DNA of 14,113 bases from Opitutia bacterium (GTDB taxonomy: Bacteria; Verrucomicrobiota; Verrucomicrobiae; Opitutales; UBA953). Under the pieces are notes generated by a model. That model was not told where the DNA came from, made no database searches, and was given only the letters and a program-made list of their open reading frames with translations. The position numbers and the translations under genes were made by a program. The stretch covers positions 1 to 14,113 of the forward strand of contig CANKZO010000046.1 in NCBI GenBank assembly GCA_947488485.1, in the 5' to 3' direction. Of this stretch, positions 12,753 through 14,113 are shown piece by piece (position 1 is the stretch's first letter; the number at the start of each line of letters is the position of its first letter).

Positions 12753-14113
12753 ATGTCCGTCCCTTCACTCTCCAAATCCCTCTTCAAACTAGGGCTGACG
12801 TGTCCGCTCAAGCTGAAGCATGCGCTGGCTCTGCCGGCGTTGCCGCGTCAAGCGGATGGGAACGAGTACATGCAGCAGCTGGCGCGGGGCGGGTACATGT
12901 TCGAGAAGCTGGTGAAGGTTTACTACCCGGGTGACGACATGTTCGTCCCGAAGGAGAGCCATGCCGAGGCCTCCGCGCGGACGCTGGCCAAGATCAAGGC
13001 CGGCGACTGCACCCTGCACGAGGCCACCTTCGCGGTCGGCAGCCTGATGGCCCGCTCGGACATCGTCCGCGTGACCGGCGACACCCTCGACCTGATCGAA
13101 ATCAAGTCCGCCTCCGCCGAGGTGGAGTCCAAACTCCAAGCCGACCCGAAGGAACTCCTGAAGAAGAGCTGGGAGCCCTATGTGGTCGACCTCGCCTACC
13201 AAGTGCACGTCGCCCGCCAGGCCCTGCAGGCTGCCGGCATCAGCAAGACCATCCGGGCCTGGTTCTACCTCCCCAATAAACTGGGCACCGCCTCCCCGGA
13301 GGAGATCCGCGGGCTCTTTACCCTCACCGAGAATGGCCCAGGAGGCCGTCCGACGGTCGAATACCGGGGTAAGGCCAAGCCGGGCGACGAAACGTCCCTG
13401 ATTGCCATCCTGGAGGCCACGGAAGCCGTCACCCAGGCCTACCCCAGCGAGGAATCCATCGCGGAAGCGACCGAGCGCCTGACCGGGTATGTCGCCAGCG
13501 GTAACTGGCCGAAGCCCGAGGTCGGTATGAAGTGCAAGGCCTGTGAGTTCAACGTCCCTGGGCAGACCTCGGGCTATGACCTCTGCTGGGGGACCCAAGC
13601 CCGCGCCGAGCATCACCTTTTCACGCTGTGGCATCTGGGCACTATGGAATACCGCCAGCCGGGAACCGTCCGACGCATCGTCGAACAGACCGCCCCGCGG
13701 GCTCCTCGCATCACCGACCTGCAGGACGAAGACGTCGCCGGCGATGGCGAGTTCCAGCGTGGCTGGAAACGCCAGATCATGGCCGTCCGCACCGGACGCG
13801 CGTTCATCTCACCCGAAATCGTGCGCGATGCCGCGACTCTGATGCGCTGCAAGCCCGAGAACTATCCGCTGTTCTTCTTGGACTACGAAGGCACGCGTTG
13901 TGCCCTTCCCTCTGCGCCGGAAAGTCGTCCGTATGGCCAGGTCGCCTTCCAGTGGAGCTGCCACGTCATCGATAACCCCGGCGCTTCGCCTCGGCATGTC
14001 GAGTGGCTCGATACCGAGAACGACAATCCGAACCTCGGCTTCCTCGAATCCCTGCGTAAGCTCCTCGGCGAGCAAGGCACCATCTACCATTGGGCTGAAT
14101 ACGAGGTCGTCGT
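12753..14113 (+). CDS. DUF2779 protein: Cas4-like PD-(D/E)XK nuclease plus DnaQ-like domain (truncated by right edge)
   Basis: The start LSKSLFKLGLTCPLKLKHAL is the typical entry of RecB/Cas4-like DUF2779 proteins. Nuclease motifs are D103 in MARSDIV and E116-I-K118 in LDLIEIKSAS. Four cysteines, C17 near the N-terminus and C261, C264, C278 in CKACEF...DLCWG, match the iron-sulfur cluster of Cas4/AddB-type nucleases. The DUF2779 part starts at about 370 with PLFFLDYEG, where D377 and E379 form the first motif of an RNase H/DnaQ-like exonuclease; FLESLRKLLGEQGTIYHWAEYE fits motif II. The last part is missing at the right edge, after 453 codons. The open frame is continuous. The protein probably degrades or trims nucleic acids; the family has no settled role, and some members lie near defence genes. 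The start lies right behind a strong hairpin. Confidence 0.88.
   Translation, partial: MSVPSLSKSLFKLGLTCPLKLKHALALPALPRQADGNEYMQQLARGGYMFEKLVKVYYPGDDMFVPKESHAEASARTLAKIKAGDCTLHEATFAVGSLMARSDIVRVTGDTLDLIEIKSASAEVESKLQADPKELLKKSWEPYVVDLAYQVHVARQALQAAGISKTIRAWFYLPNKLGTASPEEIRGLFTLTENGPGGRPTVEYRGKAKPGDETSLIAILEATEAVTQAYPSEESIAEATERLTGYVASGNWPKPEVGMKCKACEFNVPGQTSGYDLCWGTQARAEHHLFTLWHLGTMEYRQPGTVRRIVEQTAPRAPRITDLQDEDVAGDGEFQRGWKRQIMAVRTGRAFISPEIVRDAATLMRCKPENYPLFFLDYEGTRCALPSAPESRPYGQVAFQWSCHVIDNPGASPRHVEWLDTENDNPNLGFLESLRKLLGEQGTIYHWAEYEVV

Noticed and set aside
12789..13634. Minus-strand frame of 281 codons opposite the DUF2779 gene
   Set aside because: The plus frame is continuous and has nuclease and cysteine motifs; the minus frame is a shadow.

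Overview
The window is GC-rich bacterial chromosomal DNA with AT-rich islands at some promoters. There is no rRNA, tRNA, CRISPR array or transposase gene. The mix of genes (GYF_2/transglutaminase-like protein, PrsW protease, TIGR02452-type PARG, DUF2779 nuclease, small Opitutus-like outer-membrane barrel) and the repeat-filled spacers suggest a Verrucomicrobiota-type Gram-negative organism. That assignment is an inference from gene style, not from a marker gene. Several starts lack a clear Shine-Dalgarno sequence.

Left part (1-4730, all minus strand): the N-terminal 604 codons of a SNF2-family helicase with a helix-hairpin-helix region, cut by the left edge; a small PEGA-like lipoprotein with its own terminator; a secreted outer-membrane beta-barrel with its own terminator; and a coupled pair, DUF1810 protein then YfcE-type metallophosphoesterase, overlapping by ATGA. 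The spacers at 1813-2123 and 3290-3552 carry REP-like palindromes that all start with GTAG.

Middle part (4834-8355, plus strand): a TPR protein divergent from the DUF1810 operon, a YbjN-like protein, then a PARG-type ADP-ribosyl glycohydrolase (GGG-x7-QEE) with an extra C-terminal domain. The PARG gene is coupled by ATGA to a 41-residue single-span membrane microprotein.

Core of interest (8072-11601): the last 162 nt of the PARG gene plus the whole microprotein gene are duplicated without gaps 3243 bp downstream. Between the copies lie a REP cluster, a GYF_2-TM-transglutaminase-like protein and a PrsW-like intramembrane protease. The PrsW stop codon overlaps the start of a 58-residue ORF that is the duplicated PARG tail. 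That ORF in turn overlaps the second microprotein, so the second set forms a continuous chain of overlapping cistrons. By hand count the copies are about 83% identical at DNA level, and both microproteins are intact. This looks like a modular cell-envelope cassette built around a paired membrane microprotein, and it is the best candidate here for an undescribed system.

Right part (11633-14113): an unrecognised 223-residue protein on the minus strand, a roughly 400-bp non-coding mosaic of short-period repeats ending in a perfect 12-bp hairpin, and the first 453 codons of a DUF2779 protein (Cas4-like PD-(D/E)XK nuclease with four cysteines, then a DnaQ-like domain) cut by the right edge.
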